30,560 bases of DNA from Burkholderiales bacterium (GTDB taxonomy: Bacteria > Pseudomonadota > Gammaproteobacteria > Burkholderiales > Burkholderiaceae). How positions within the stretch are numbered: the stretch's first letter is position 1; every line of letters begins with the position of its first letter. Positions 17,278 through 24,922 of this stretch are shown piece by piece. The stretch covers positions 1-30,560 of the forward strand of contig CANBUA010000013.1 in NCBI GenBank assembly GCA_947372535.1. The letters run 5' to 3'. Both the position numbers and the translations under genes were made by a program. The notes beneath the pieces are model-generated. The model was given only the letters and a program-made list of their open reading frames with translations. It searched no databases and was not told where the DNA came from.

Positions 17278-18129
17278 TCATCGGCCTTTGCCTGGAGACA
17301 AGCGGTTCAGCTGAAAGCGCTTGCTCAGAATGCTGTCGAGCAGCGCTGTTGGCAGCATCTGCTTGAGCAAAGGCATCAGGGTACTTTTTTTGCCAAGTCT
17401 GATGACGGCTGGCGGGCGAGGATGCATCAACTGTTGCACAAGGGCATCGGCAAAAGCGGCCGCAGGTGTCGCATGTTCTTGGCTTTCATTGGCCCGCGCC
17501 AGCACACCCGATCGGACCGCCTGATAAGGCGAATCTGAAGCCAGATTGACCTTATCGGCCGCACGGTCACCGAATGATGACTGAATGCCGCCTGGTTGAA
17601 CCGTGACGACATTGATGCCCAGAGGCCGCAGCTCCATGCGCAACGAGTCCGAGGCCGCATTCAGGGCCGCCTTGCTGGCGCAATAGGCGCCCGCAAAAGG
17701 CGTGGGCATGACGCCAGAAACACTGCTGATGTTCACGACGGTGCCACGACGGCGCTCGATCATGCCCGGCAACACGGCACGTGTCAGGGCCATGGGCGCG
17801 AACACATTGACATCGAACTGCCGCTGCCATTCTTTGGCGGGCACATCCAGCAACGGCCCCATGGCGCCATAGCCTGCGTTGTTGACCAAGGTGCCTACCT
17901 GCTGTCCTGCCAAGTTCAATGTGCTCAGCACCCGCTGAATGTCCTCATCCTGGGTGACATCCAGGGCCAAAGTTTGAATGCCATCCTGCGCCAAATCATC
18001 CATCGTGTCCACGCGCCTGGCTGTGGCGCAAACGGTGAACCCGCCCACATGAAAGGCCCGCGCCAGCGCCTTGCCGATGCCCGACCCGCAGCCGGTGATC
18101 AATACCACTTCGCTGGCTTGAATTTTCAT
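17278..18129 (-). CDS. short-chain dehydrogenase/reductase (SDR)
   Basis: This is a classical SDR of 283 residues from ATG 18129. TGCGSGIG (12-19) binds the cofactor, ATARRVD follows beta-2 (an Arg-rich signature that suggests NADP), and NNAG is at 83-86. NISSVSG supplies the catalytic Ser near 136, with Tyr149 and Lys153 in YCASK. It has an extended C-terminus (~60 residues after the core). ATG 18129 is four bases after the upstream gene's stop, with GGTGAG as Shine-Dalgarno. The GTG at 18141 inside that gene is less likely. Co-transcription with the hydroxyacyl-CoA-dehydrogenase-like gene suggests successive oxidation or reduction of one substrate; the substrate is unknown. Confidence 0.93.
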   Translation of the reverse strand: MKIQASEVVLITGCGSGIGKALARAFHVGGFTVCATARRVDTMDDLAQDGIQTLALDVTQDEDIQRVLSTLNLAGQQVGTLVNNAGYGAMGPLLDVPAKEWQRQFDVNVFAPMALTRAVLPGMIERRRGTVVNISSVSGVMPTPFAGAYCASKAALNAASDSLRMELRPLGINVVTVQPGGIQSSFGDRAADKVNLASDSPYQAVRSGVLARANESQEHATPAAAFADALVQQLMHPRPPAVIRLGKKSTLMPLLKQMLPTALLDSILSKRFQLNRLSPGKGR

Positions 18130-18133
18130 GGTT

Positions 18134-19066
18134 TCACTCACCGTCAGTTGGTTGTTTCAGGGCTTGCAGCAACGCGATTTGTTGCTGGTCTCGAATGGAC
18201 GCCAGCTCGGCGATGGTCATCGCCCCGTAGCTGTGCGTCACCTGGTCAATCAAAGCTTGCTGCGTGCGCCCCGTCAGCAAGACCGGGCGCAGACGCATGT
18301 GGAGCCACAGCAACTGCAAGCCCGTGGCGAACTGTTTGAAGAACGCTTCAATGCCGCCCGTCCCGCCCCCCAGGTGGGCAGACTTGAATGGTCCACCTGT
18401 GGCCCATCTCAAGCCCAGCGAAGCCTGGACGGCGACGTCCAGATCCTCGACCGACACCACACCCTGCCTGACCAGCGACACGCTTTCACGTATGACCGCC
18501 GCCTGGATGCGATTGGCCACAAAGCCAGGGATTTCCTTGCGCAGCACCACTGGCCGCTTGCCCAGCCCGGCATAGAAATCACGGGCGCGCTGAACGGCGT
18601 CTTCACTGGTGCGCTTGCCGGGCACGACCTCGACCAGCGGGACCAGGTGCGGGGGGTTGAAGGGATGCCCAACCAGCATCCGCTGCGGAGAGCTCATCTT
18701 GCGGGCCTGCATCGTTGCGGTGATCCCAGAACTCGAGGACAGCAGCAATGCTTCAGGCCTGCAGTGGGCTTCAACCTTGGCCCACAACGCCTGCTTGAAG
18801 GTCAACCGCTCTGGGCCGCACTCCTGCACGACATCCGCTTGACGCACGGCCTGGGCCAAATCGGCCTCAAACGACAAGCCGGGCCCATCAGGATCCAGAG
18901 GGCGCCCCAACTGCGTCATGAAAGGCTGAATGCGCCTGAGCTCCGCGTTCACGCGCGAAGCCACGTCTGGCGCCACATCATGGATGCACACACGGTGGCC
19001 ATGCGCCAGAAACAGCGCAGCCCAGGACGTGCCAATGAGCCCGCCTCCAATCACGGTCACGTTCAT
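18134..19066 (-). CDS. 3-hydroxyacyl-CoA dehydrogenase-family enzyme (carnitine DH/lambda-crystallin-like)
   Basis: The 310-residue protein starts MNVTVIGGGLIGTSWAALF, with the GGGLIG NAD-binding loop at residues 7-12. This is followed by family landmarks VVQECGPERLTFKQ, SSSSGIT and GHPFNPPHLVPLVEVV, the last with the catalytic His. The C-terminal helical domain contains GFVANRIQAA. These fit single-domain 3-hydroxyacyl-CoA dehydrogenases of the carnitine-dehydrogenase/lambda-crystallin branch rather than full FadB. ATG 19066 has GGGGAAG just upstream; extension to 19204 adds a non-homologous, low-complexity N-terminus. It lies upstream of and is coupled to the SDR gene. A promoter with a TACA-N4-TGTA dyad lies about 200 bases before it. 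Confidence 0.92.
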   Translation of the reverse strand: MNVTVIGGGLIGTSWAALFLAHGHRVCIHDVAPDVASRVNAELRRIQPFMTQLGRPLDPDGPGLSFEADLAQAVRQADVVQECGPERLTFKQALWAKVEAHCRPEALLLSSSSGITATMQARKMSSPQRMLVGHPFNPPHLVPLVEVVPGKRTSEDAVQRARDFYAGLGKRPVVLRKEIPGFVANRIQAAVIRESVSLVRQGVVSVEDLDVAVQASLGLRWATGGPFKSAHLGGGTGGIEAFFKQFATGLQLLWLHMRLRPVLLTGRTQQALIDQVTHSYGAMTIAELASIRDQQQIALLQALKQPTDGE

Positions 19067-19104
19067 ATCTTCCCCATTGCCTAGATGCCACAACCCACAG
19101 GTTT

Positions 19105-19209
19105 TCATGAGCACGCCACGCTGTACATGATGGCCGCAACCACGTCCTTGGCCACCCGTTCGGGCGTCAGCACCGGAAACACTTTGGAGACCGGCGCCTT
19201 CCAACTCAC
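19105..19209 (-). pseudogene. possible C-terminal remnant of a lost enzyme
   Basis: A 34-codon frame running leftward to TGA at 19107..19105 encodes the segment KVFPVLTPERVAKDVVAA followed by IMYSVACS. It reads like the tail of an oxidoreductase, such as an SDR C-terminal helix, rather than random sequence. An in-frame TAG stands directly upstream at 19212..19210 and no Rossmann start is present. It could be a relic of gene loss or simply chance; the evidence is weak. Confidence 0.25.
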
Positions 19210-19268
19210 CTACCAGCCACCCCGCCAGCGAGCTGAGTCAAGACGTCACCTTTCAAGTCAATTTAAGA

Positions 19269-19282
19269 TTACAATAATGTAA
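19269..19282. promoter_or_regulatory. dyad TTACA-ATAA-TGTAA, possible TetR operator
   Basis: A 5+5 perfect inverted repeat with a four-base centre lies about 200 bases ahead of the dehydrogenase/SDR start and downstream of tetR. It shares the core TACA-N4-TGTA and the spacing of the two GGTACA-N4-TGTACC sites near the BVMO genes. It may be a site for the TetR protein encoded at 19413-20108 or for the one at 29271-29873. Confidence 0.45.
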
Positions 19283-19412
19283 CTATAAATGTCACAGATG
19301 GCGCGAATGTCTTGAGTTGAGCCTGTGCAAACAGCCAACAGTGTCAAGCTTCAAGGCCTCTGTTTTATAGATCGCCCCATGAGCACTGCATCCAACTTGT
19401 CGATTCGTTCCA

Positions 19413-20108
19413 TCAGACATGCACGTTAAGAACCGCTGCCAGTTGAGTCGCATTCGCCCACTCGATAGGACCGCCGAGCAAGCCCAAAGCCAACCTGATC
19501 ATCGCTTGCCTGGTTCGCTGCCACAACTCATCGGACGGCGCTTCAGGACCAAAGTGAAAGCGGTAGCCGAGGTACTCGACACCAATCACGAACGTCTCTA
19601 CCTGGAGTGGGTCGAACGATGCCCGGCCGAGCTTGCGCGCCATTTGATTAAGCTCGATCCCGATGGCCTCCAGAACCCGTTGGCGGTGAGCAGCGGCCGG
19701 CGATCGTGCATCATGCATCTCGCCAAAAATCGCGCGCAGCATCGGGCCTGTCTCTTCACCCCAAGCTCTCCAAGCCAGCAGGCCAGCCTCAAGTTTCAGC
19801 AATGGCCCGTCGGCCTCGCGGATGGCCGAGACCACTTGATCTATCAGGCGATCATTGGTCTCCTGAAGGATCAGTTGGAGGACCTCGTCCGTGTTCTTGA
19901 AGTACCGGTAGAACGTGGGGCGCGAGATGGCACCCGCTTGTGTAATCAACTCTACCGACAAGCCATAGGAACCGTGTTCTGCGAAGGCCTTCGCTGCAGC
20001 CACTTTGATCTGACTGCGGATGAGCTCGGTTTCAGCCGCGGTTCGAGGGGGGCGGCCTTTCCCACGTTTTTCAACAGAGGCGTTGGCAGAAGAAGTGTTC
20101 GAAACCAT
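19413..20108 (-). CDS. TetR-family transcriptional regulator
   Basis: This is a 231-residue one-component repressor. After a basic, low-complexity N-terminus (KRGKGRPPRTAAE) comes the TetR helix-turn-helix, with AFAEHGSYGLSVELITQAGA and the recognition helix ISRPTFYRYFKNTDEVLQ at ~61-78. The remainder is the helical ligand-binding and dimer domain (WRAWGEETGPMLRAIFGEMH). ATG 20108 is preferred; ATG 20225 would add about 39 residues without family resemblance. It is divergent from the alpha/beta-hydrolase at 20269. An imperfectly spaced dyad, CAGCGG (20216-20221) with CCGCTG (20231-20236), in the shared gap could be an autoregulatory site. Ligand and targets are unknown; the neighbouring lipid or ketone enzymes are the natural candidates. 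Confidence 0.92.
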   Translation of the reverse strand: MVSNTSSANASVEKRGKGRPPRTAAETELIRSQIKVAAAKAFAEHGSYGLSVELITQAGAISRPTFYRYFKNTDEVLQLILQETNDRLIDQVVSAIREADGPLLKLEAGLLAWRAWGEETGPMLRAIFGEMHDARSPAAAHRQRVLEAIGIELNQMARKLGRASFDPLQVETFVIGVEYLGYRFHFGPEAPSDELWQRTRQAMIRLALGLLGGPIEWANATQLAAVLNVHV

Positions 20109-20215
20109 GGCTGTATTGTCAGACCGAGCAGGGCAATGGCGTGGGTCCAATATCGCAGTGCGGCTCCTTCGATGCCCATGTACAGGCCACCGTTGAGACC
20201 CGCTGTCAGACGCAT

Positions 20216-20236
20216 CAGCGGACATTATCCCCGCTG
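20216..20236. promoter_or_regulatory. CAGCGG-N9-CCGCTG dyad in the tetR/hydrolase divergent region
   Basis: A 6+6 exact inverted repeat is separated by nine bases (ACATTATCC). It lies in the 160-base gap between the divergent tetR and hydrolase starts. Its place suits a TetR-type autoregulatory operator, but only one copy was seen and the arms are GC-rich, so chance cannot be excluded. Confidence 0.3.
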
Positions 20237-20268
20237 TGCGCACATTCAAGCTATCGAAAGCAAAGCAA

Positions 20269-21168
20269 ATGCCTCATGCAATGAACCGACTTGACGTCCA
20301 GTTTTCATCGGGGGGGGCTCAGTGCCGCGCCTGGCTCTATCTGCCCAAGGCATCCAACGCGCCAGTGATTGTGATGGCTCACGGACTGGGTGCCGTACGC
20401 ACCATGCGGCTTGATGCTTTCGCGGAGCGATTCTGCCAAGCCGGCTACGCATGCCTCGTCTTTGACTACCGCCACTTCGGTGACAGCGAGGGAATGCCTC
20501 GTCAATTGCTGGACGTCAAAAAGCAGTTGCAGGACTGGCACGCAGCCATCGCCTATGTGCGCAGTCGGCCGGATGTGGATGGGCGCAAAACCATTCTCTG
20601 GGGAACGTCCTTCAGTGGTGGCCACGTGATCGCTGCCGGCGCGGAGGACGGCCAGGTCGCGGCGGTGGTATCGCAATGTCCTTTCACGGATGGCTTGGCC
20701 TCGACGCTGGCGCTGGGTCCTGTCAGCGGGGCGAAGGTCTCTGCACTGGCTGTCCTTGACGTGATTGGATCAGTCTTCGGCACCGCGCCTGTGATGGTGG
20801 CAACCAGTGGCAAGCCATACACAGCCGCGCTGATGACCGCCCGCGATGCCGAACCCGGCTACAAGGCCATCATGTCTCAAGGCAAGCCCGTCCCCAATGA
20901 AGTCGCGGCCCGCTTCGGCCTGCAGATCCTCACGTACTATCCTGGCCGGCGTGCTGTCGAGCTGAAGTGCCCTAGCCTGTTCTGCGTGTGTGAAAAAGAT
21001 TCCGTCGCGCCCTCCCGCCAAACGCTGAAACATGTGAGCAAGGCTCCGCGCGGCACGGTCAAGACCTATCCCGAAGGGCACTTCGACATCTACGTGGGGC
21101 AAGCTTTCGAGCGCGTCGTTGCCGATCAGATCGATTTTCTACACCGGACCGTTCCGCCGTCACCCTGA
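20269..21168 (+). CDS. alpha/beta-hydrolase (serine esterase/acyl hydrolase)
   Basis: This soluble 299-residue alpha/beta-hydrolase has the oxyanion strand VIVMAHGLGAVR (~34-44) and FDYRHFGDSEG (~65-75). The nucleophile elbow is WGTSFSGG with Ser114. A likely acid lies in CEKDSVAP and the catalytic His in EGHFDIY near the C-terminus. The RLDVQFSSGGAQCRAWLYLP opening is typical of a family of small esterases often found near monooxygenases. The start is uncertain: ATG 20269 or 20281 both suit the family, and neither has a strong Shine-Dalgarno. It is convergent with BVMO1 85 bases downstream. Hydrolysis of a BVMO-derived ester is a reasonable inference but is not shown by the sequence. Confidence 0.9.
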   Translation: MPHAMNRLDVQFSSGGAQCRAWLYLPKASNAPVIVMAHGLGAVRTMRLDAFAERFCQAGYACLVFDYRHFGDSEGMPRQLLDVKKQLQDWHAAIAYVRSRPDVDGRKTILWGTSFSGGHVIAAGAEDGQVAAVVSQCPFTDGLASTLALGPVSGAKVSALAVLDVIGSVFGTAPVMVATSGKPYTAALMTARDAEPGYKAIMSQGKPVPNEVAARFGLQILTYYPGRRAVELKCPSLFCVCEKDSVAPSRQTLKHVSKAPRGTVKTYPEGHFDIYVGQAFERVVADQIDFLHRTVPPSP

Positions 21169-21253
21169 GCGGGCTTGAGGTCGCGCTGCCCGGTCGGCAA
21201 GAGGGCCCCTGTGCTCAGGTGAACTGCCTTGGCATCCGACCAGCCATCCGCGC

Positions 21254-22711
21254 TCACGTCAGCCGATGATGTGCTGGTTTGAACGAGGTCGCCATGCGCC
21301 AGTAGGTGAAGCTGAAGCCGGGAAACATGGCAATGACATGGCCACTCTTGCTCTGGTACCAACTGTGGCAGCCGCCTGACTTCCACACGGTCTTCTCCAT
21401 TTCGCTGTGGATCATGGTGGTGTAGCTGCTTTCAGCCTCTGGCAGCACCTCGATGCTTTGTTTGCCTTGCTTCAACACGCGCTGAATGCAGCGTGCGACA
21501 TATTCCATTTGCGCCTCGATGATAAAAATGGCTGAGGTGTGGCCGATGCCCGTGTTGGGGCCGGTCATGACAAAAAGATTGGGAAAGCCAGGAAGCGTTG
21601 TGCCCAGGTAGGCACGCGGGAATTCCCGCCAGAGCTCGCCCACCGTGCGCCCGCCCTTGCCGATGATGGGGTAGGACACGACTCCGTCGGTGGCGTCATA
21701 GCCCGTGCCGTAGACGATGAGGTCCAGATCGACCTGCTTGCCCTGCTTGGTACGAATCCCCGTCGGTGTGATCTCGGCGATGCCGTCTGCCTGAGGATGC
21801 AGCGTGGTGTGGGGGCGTGTCAGAGCCGGGTAAAAGGTGTCGGACAGGATGATGCGCTTGCAACCGATGTCGAAATCAGGCGTGAGTTGCTGGCGCATGG
21901 CCGGGTCTTTCACCTGACTTTTCAAATGCGCCAATGCCTTGCGACGGGCCACCAGGTTCAGCAGCGTCTTGGAGTACTTGAAGCCGATCACGCGCGTTTC
22001 GAGCTTCCAGTACACGGTGGCACGCACCAACTTGTAGATCGAAGGGAAGCCCATCAGCCAACGCTCAAACGACGAATAGGTCTTGTCATGGCGAGGCATG
22101 ACCCAATGCGGCGTGCGCTGGAACACATGCAGTTGTTTGACCTGGTCGACGATGGCCGGAATCACCTGCGCGGCGCTGGCCCCACTTCCGATCACGGCCA
22201 CACGTTTGTTGCGCAAGTCGTAGCTGTGGTCCCAGCCGTTGGTGTGGAAGGCCTTGCCCTTGAAGGTGTCCCGGCCGGGAAAGTCGGGGATCTTGGCGTG
22301 GCTCAAAGGGCCCGATGCGTTGATCAGGAAGCGCGCACGGAAGCTTCCGCGCTCTTCGGTGTCAACCTGCCAGCATTGATCTTGCTCCTGCCACTGCACC
22401 TTGGACACCGTCGCCCCCAGTTGGGTCTTGGCGTGCAAGTTGTGCTTGGCCATCACCTGCTCCGTGTAGGTATGCAGCTCCGATTGGTCGGCCAGTTTCT
22501 GTTTCCAGGGAAAGTGCGCAGCGGACAAGGAGTACAGGGTGGAGGGCACGTCAACAGCCGCGCCCGGGTAAGTGTTCTGACACCAGGTACCCCCAGCAAA
22601 GTGGCGCCTCTCCAGGATCAGGAAGTCGTCCATGCCCAGCCGTTTAAGCTTGAGAGCGGCGGTCATGCCGCCAAAGCCGCTGCCGATGATGATGGCCGTG
22701 TAGGTCTGCAC
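21254..22711 (-). CDS. Baeyer-Villiger-type flavin monooxygenase (BVMO1)
   Basis: This is a class B flavoprotein monooxygenase of 485 residues that uses FAD, NADPH and O2 to insert oxygen next to a carbonyl. The first Rossmann motif is GSGFGG (10-15), with ILERRHFAGGTWCQNTYPG next. The BVMO fingerprint is FKGKAFHTNGWD at 150-161 (F-x-G-x3-H-x3-W-D). The NADPH Rossmann motif GSGASA is at 175-180, and LIVYGTGYDATDG is typical of the C-terminal half. The start is GTG at 22711, supported by AGGAG (22720-22724) at an eight-base spacing. The gene is divergent from the hydrolase at 22845, with the dyad at 22758-22773 between them. Substrate range (linear, cyclic or long-chain ketones) cannot be read from the sequence. 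Confidence 0.94.
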   Translation of the reverse strand: MQTYTAIIIGSGFGGMTAALKLKRLGMDDFLILERRHFAGGTWCQNTYPGAAVDVPSTLYSLSAAHFPWKQKLADQSELHTYTEQVMAKHNLHAKTQLGATVSKVQWQEQDQCWQVDTEERGSFRARFLINASGPLSHAKIPDFPGRDTFKGKAFHTNGWDHSYDLRNKRVAVIGSGASAAQVIPAIVDQVKQLHVFQRTPHWVMPRHDKTYSSFERWLMGFPSIYKLVRATVYWKLETRVIGFKYSKTLLNLVARRKALAHLKSQVKDPAMRQQLTPDFDIGCKRIILSDTFYPALTRPHTTLHPQADGIAEITPTGIRTKQGKQVDLDLIVYGTGYDATDGVVSYPIIGKGGRTVGELWREFPRAYLGTTLPGFPNLFVMTGPNTGIGHTSAIFIIEAQMEYVARCIQRVLKQGKQSIEVLPEAESSYTTMIHSEMEKTVWKSGGCHSWYQSKSGHVIAMFPGFSFTYWRMATSFKPAHHRLT

Positions 22712-22757
22712 TTCTTAGACTCCTATCTGTGTGCCCGGATTTGCAATCCAAATCTGT

Positions 22758-22773
22758 GGTACATAAATGTACC
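22758..22773. promoter_or_regulatory. operator candidate GGTACA-TAAA-TGTACC
   Basis: A 6+6 perfect inverted repeat (7+7 with flanking T/A) is centred in the gap between the divergent BVMO1 and hydrolase genes. The same arms recur at 29213-29228 beside BVMO2 and tetR. A weak rightward promoter with TTGCAA at 22741-22746 would place its -10 region over the dyad, which is compatible with repression. The ATG at 22767 lies inside the dyad and is therefore an unlikely start. Confidence 0.72.
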
Positions 22774-22844
22774 AGTCGCAACACCATATGGCTTTGACAT
22801 GGCTCAAGTTACACAGCGAGCCTGTTTTGGCTCCAAGCAGTTCC

Positions 22845-23765
22845 ATGAAGATTCAAGCAACGCGCATTTCCGTTCCCGTGGTCGACGCCAGCCTGTGCCT
22901 GCACCGGTTCAGGCGACCTGATGGTGGCGGCCCGGCGGTGTTGATGCTGCACGGCATGATGTCCAACGGGCGGGTCTTCTACAGCCATTCGGGCAAGGGC
23001 TTGGCGCCGTGGCTGGCCGAGCGCGGATACGATGTTTTTGTGGCGGATCTGCGCGGCAAAGGCAGCAGCGTGCCGCTCATCGACCGGCATGCACGGCATG
23101 GTCAGAGCGAGATGATTGGCCTCGATCTGCCGGCCCTGCACGCCGCCGTCTTGCACCACGCGCAGGCCAGCCAGGTGCACTGGGTGTCTCACTCGTGGGG
23201 CGGTGTGGTGATGAACAGCTGTCTGCTGCGTTATCCCGCCCTCATTGCCCAGGTGGCCAGCGTGGTGCACTTCGCCGCCAAGCGCAGCGTGAGGGTTCGC
23301 AACATGCAGCGCAAGATAGAAATCGACCTGATGTGGAACCGGGTCCTGAAGCGGGTGACTCGGTGGATGGGCTACTTGCCCGCCAAGCAACTGCGCATCG
23401 GCTCAGACAATGAGACCCGCAAGACGCGTCGCCAGATTCAGGCATGGGTCGAGGCGGATCGCTGGGTGGACGATGACGACGGCTTTGACTATGGCAGGGC
23501 CGCGCAGCACGTCAAGCTGCCGCCCACCCTTTATCTGGCTGCCATCGACGATCCTTGTCGGGGGAACCCAGAGGACGTGAAGCGCTTTCGTGCGGAGTCC
23601 GGCCCGCACCTGTCCCGGGTCCACGTGCTGTCAAAGCGGGGCGGCGCGATGCATGACTATGACCACGTCAGCATCGTGACCCACCCGGACGCCGGCAACG
23701 ACCAGTTCAAACTGGCTGAAGCATGGATGCAAGGCCGCCACGACGCCGTGTCAGAAAAGGGCTGA
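22845..23765 (+). CDS. alpha/beta-hydrolase (lipase/esterase-like)
   Basis: This is a 306-residue hydrolase from ATG 22845. VLMLHGMMSNGRVF (~32-45) provides the oxyanion hole, VADLRGKGSS (~66-75) the next strand turn, and VSHSWGG (~114-120) the nucleophile Ser117. The catalytic His is probably in MHDYDHVSIV. The arrangement resembles lysosomal-lipase-like or polyhydroxyalkanoate/ester hydrolases. Longer frames from 22767 or 22788 are possible, but 22767 lies in the dyad and the extra residues do not fit the fold. It is divergent from BVMO1 and its stop is two bases from that of the leftward propeller gene. Divergence around a shared operator suggests co-regulation with BVMO1. Confidence 0.88.
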   Translation: MKIQATRISVPVVDASLCLHRFRRPDGGGPAVLMLHGMMSNGRVFYSHSGKGLAPWLAERGYDVFVADLRGKGSSVPLIDRHARHGQSEMIGLDLPALHAAVLHHAQASQVHWVSHSWGGVVMNSCLLRYPALIAQVASVVHFAAKRSVRVRNMQRKIEIDLMWNRVLKRVTRWMGYLPAKQLRIGSDNETRKTRRQIQAWVEADRWVDDDDGFDYGRAAQHVKLPPTLYLAAIDDPCRGNPEDVKRFRAESGPHLSRVHVLSKRGGAMHDYDHVSIVTHPDAGNDQFKLAEAWMQGRHDAVSEKG

Positions 23766-23767
23766 CA

Positions 23768-24895
23768 TCACCTAGGCAGCCCACCCGCTGCCACCTTGAG
23801 CATGCCAAACGCTGGTGCCACCAGACTGTGGACATACAACGTGCCTTTCACTTCGGTGATGCCAGTCACCTCCGGGTAGCGACCGCTGGGGTCTTGAAGG
23901 TCTGCAAGGATCTGGCCTTGCTCGTTGAAGGCCAGTGCGTGGCCGTAGGGCTTGGGCACCGGCAACATGAAATGGGGCAGGCGGAATGACGCCGCGCGCA
24001 AGAAGGGCCAGGGTGCCAGCGCATCGGCCAGCACGCTGCGGGCTTTGGGCAGGCCCACCCAATAGCGGCCCGATTCGCCTTTGGTCAGGTTGTCGGGAAA
24101 GGCCGGCAGGTTGTCCAGGATCACGCGGGCCGTGCTGCCCGGCAAACGGACATCAAGCAGCCGGGCCGACATGGGGATGCGCCAGATGCGGTAGCGTCCG
24201 GTTTCCGCCACCAACAGCGATTGGCCATCCTCGGCCAGCACGATGCCGTTGGCGAACACCAGCCCTGTGGCGATGACCTCCGTGGTGTGCGTGGCTGGGT
24301 CATGCACCAGCACCCGCCCGTTGCCCCGCTGCTCCAGGATCTCGGCCAGGCTCACCGCCATCGGGTCACCCCAGGGCCCCGGTTGAAACCGGTGGCTGGC
24401 CTCGGTGAAGTAGATGCGCCCATCCGGTGCGACGACCACGGCGTCGGCGAAGGCGATGGCGTCGGTGTCTGACACCCGATCGGTGATCACGCTGACCTTG
24501 CCGCTGGGTGTCACGCGAAGCAGGCCCTTGTAGGCGTCGGCGGCGATGATGTTGCCGTCGCGGTCGAAGTCAAAGCCCAACACGCGGCCTCCGGTGTCTG
24601 CCACTTGCTCCAGGTGGCTGCCATCGCGCTGAAGGCGCACGATGTGGCCATTGTTCAGCGCGGTGTACATCAAACCGTCGGGGCCTTGGGCCACATGTTC
24701 GGGGCCGACTCCCGAGGTCAGTGGCAGCTGGCGCAAATCGGCCAGGCGCTCATTGCGCGCGTAGGGGCCGCTGTAGCCTGGCGAAGGCAGAGGCTGCCAG
24801 GCCACCGGCTGGACACCGGTGGGCCAGAAAAGCAGGTAGCCGACGAGGGCGACCGTGGCCAGTCCGGCAGTTGTCAGCAAGGGCTTATTGATCAT
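23768..24895 (-). CDS. strictosidine synthase/SMP-30-like beta-propeller, membrane-anchored or exported
   Basis: The 375-residue protein begins with a hydrophobic N-terminal segment (LLTTAGLATVALVGYLLFWP, residues ~6-25) that acts as an anchor or uncleaved signal. Repeated blades follow: GPEHVAQGPDGLMYTALNNG, GFDFDRDGNIIAADAYKGL, AVVVAPDGRIYFTEASHRF and GLVFANGIVLAEDGQSLLVAET. The last two match the strictosidine-synthase-like family, which includes plasma-membrane-associated arylesterase and lactonase-like proteins. A lactonase or esterase role on the periplasmic face is inference. It is the last gene of the leftward BVMO2 operon, 27 bases after the preceding SDR, and ends two bases from the convergent hydrolase. 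No terminator was seen. Confidence 0.88.
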   Translation of the reverse strand: MINKPLLTTAGLATVALVGYLLFWPTGVQPVAWQPLPSPGYSGPYARNERLADLRQLPLTSGVGPEHVAQGPDGLMYTALNNGHIVRLQRDGSHLEQVADTGGRVLGFDFDRDGNIIAADAYKGLLRVTPSGKVSVITDRVSDTDAIAFADAVVVAPDGRIYFTEASHRFQPGPWGDPMAVSLAEILEQRGNGRVLVHDPATHTTEVIATGLVFANGIVLAEDGQSLLVAETGRYRIWRIPMSARLLDVRLPGSTARVILDNLPAFPDNLTKGESGRYWVGLPKARSVLADALAPWPFLRAASFRLPHFMLPVPKPYGHALAFNEQGQILADLQDPSGRYPEVTGITEVKGTLYVHSLVAPAFGMLKVAAGGLPR

Positions 24896-24922
24896 GGGTT
24901 CGCGGGGATGAAATCGGGGGAA

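Larger units (their letters stand above)
19067..19412. other. 346-base intergenic region, locally AT-rich
   Basis: Apart from a possible gene remnant near 19105-19209, this stretch has no convincing gene. The part from about 19250 to 19300 is clearly more AT-rich than its surroundings and carries the dyad at 19269-19282. It probably holds the promoter for the leftward dehydrogenase/SDR pair. Its other flank is the stop of the leftward tetR gene. Confidence 0.5.

Noticed and set aside
17386..17394. T-rich run that could suggest a terminator
   Set aside because: It lies inside the SDR coding sequence (Lys/Lys codons) and has no hairpin beside it.
19067..19204. N-terminal extension of the hydroxyacyl-CoA-dehydrogenase-like protein
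   Set aside because: The 46 added residues are low complexity, and a good Shine-Dalgarno precedes the ATG at 19066, where the Rossmann fold begins.
21254..22711. Naming BVMO1 as the long-chain alkane monooxygenase AlmA
   Set aside because: It shares the superfamily, but the sequence alone does not separate AlmA from other BVMOs, so no symbol is given.
21539..22921. 460-codon rightward frame opposite BVMO1
   Set aside because: BVMO fingerprints lie on the other strand, and this frame also crosses the operator and divergent promoter region.
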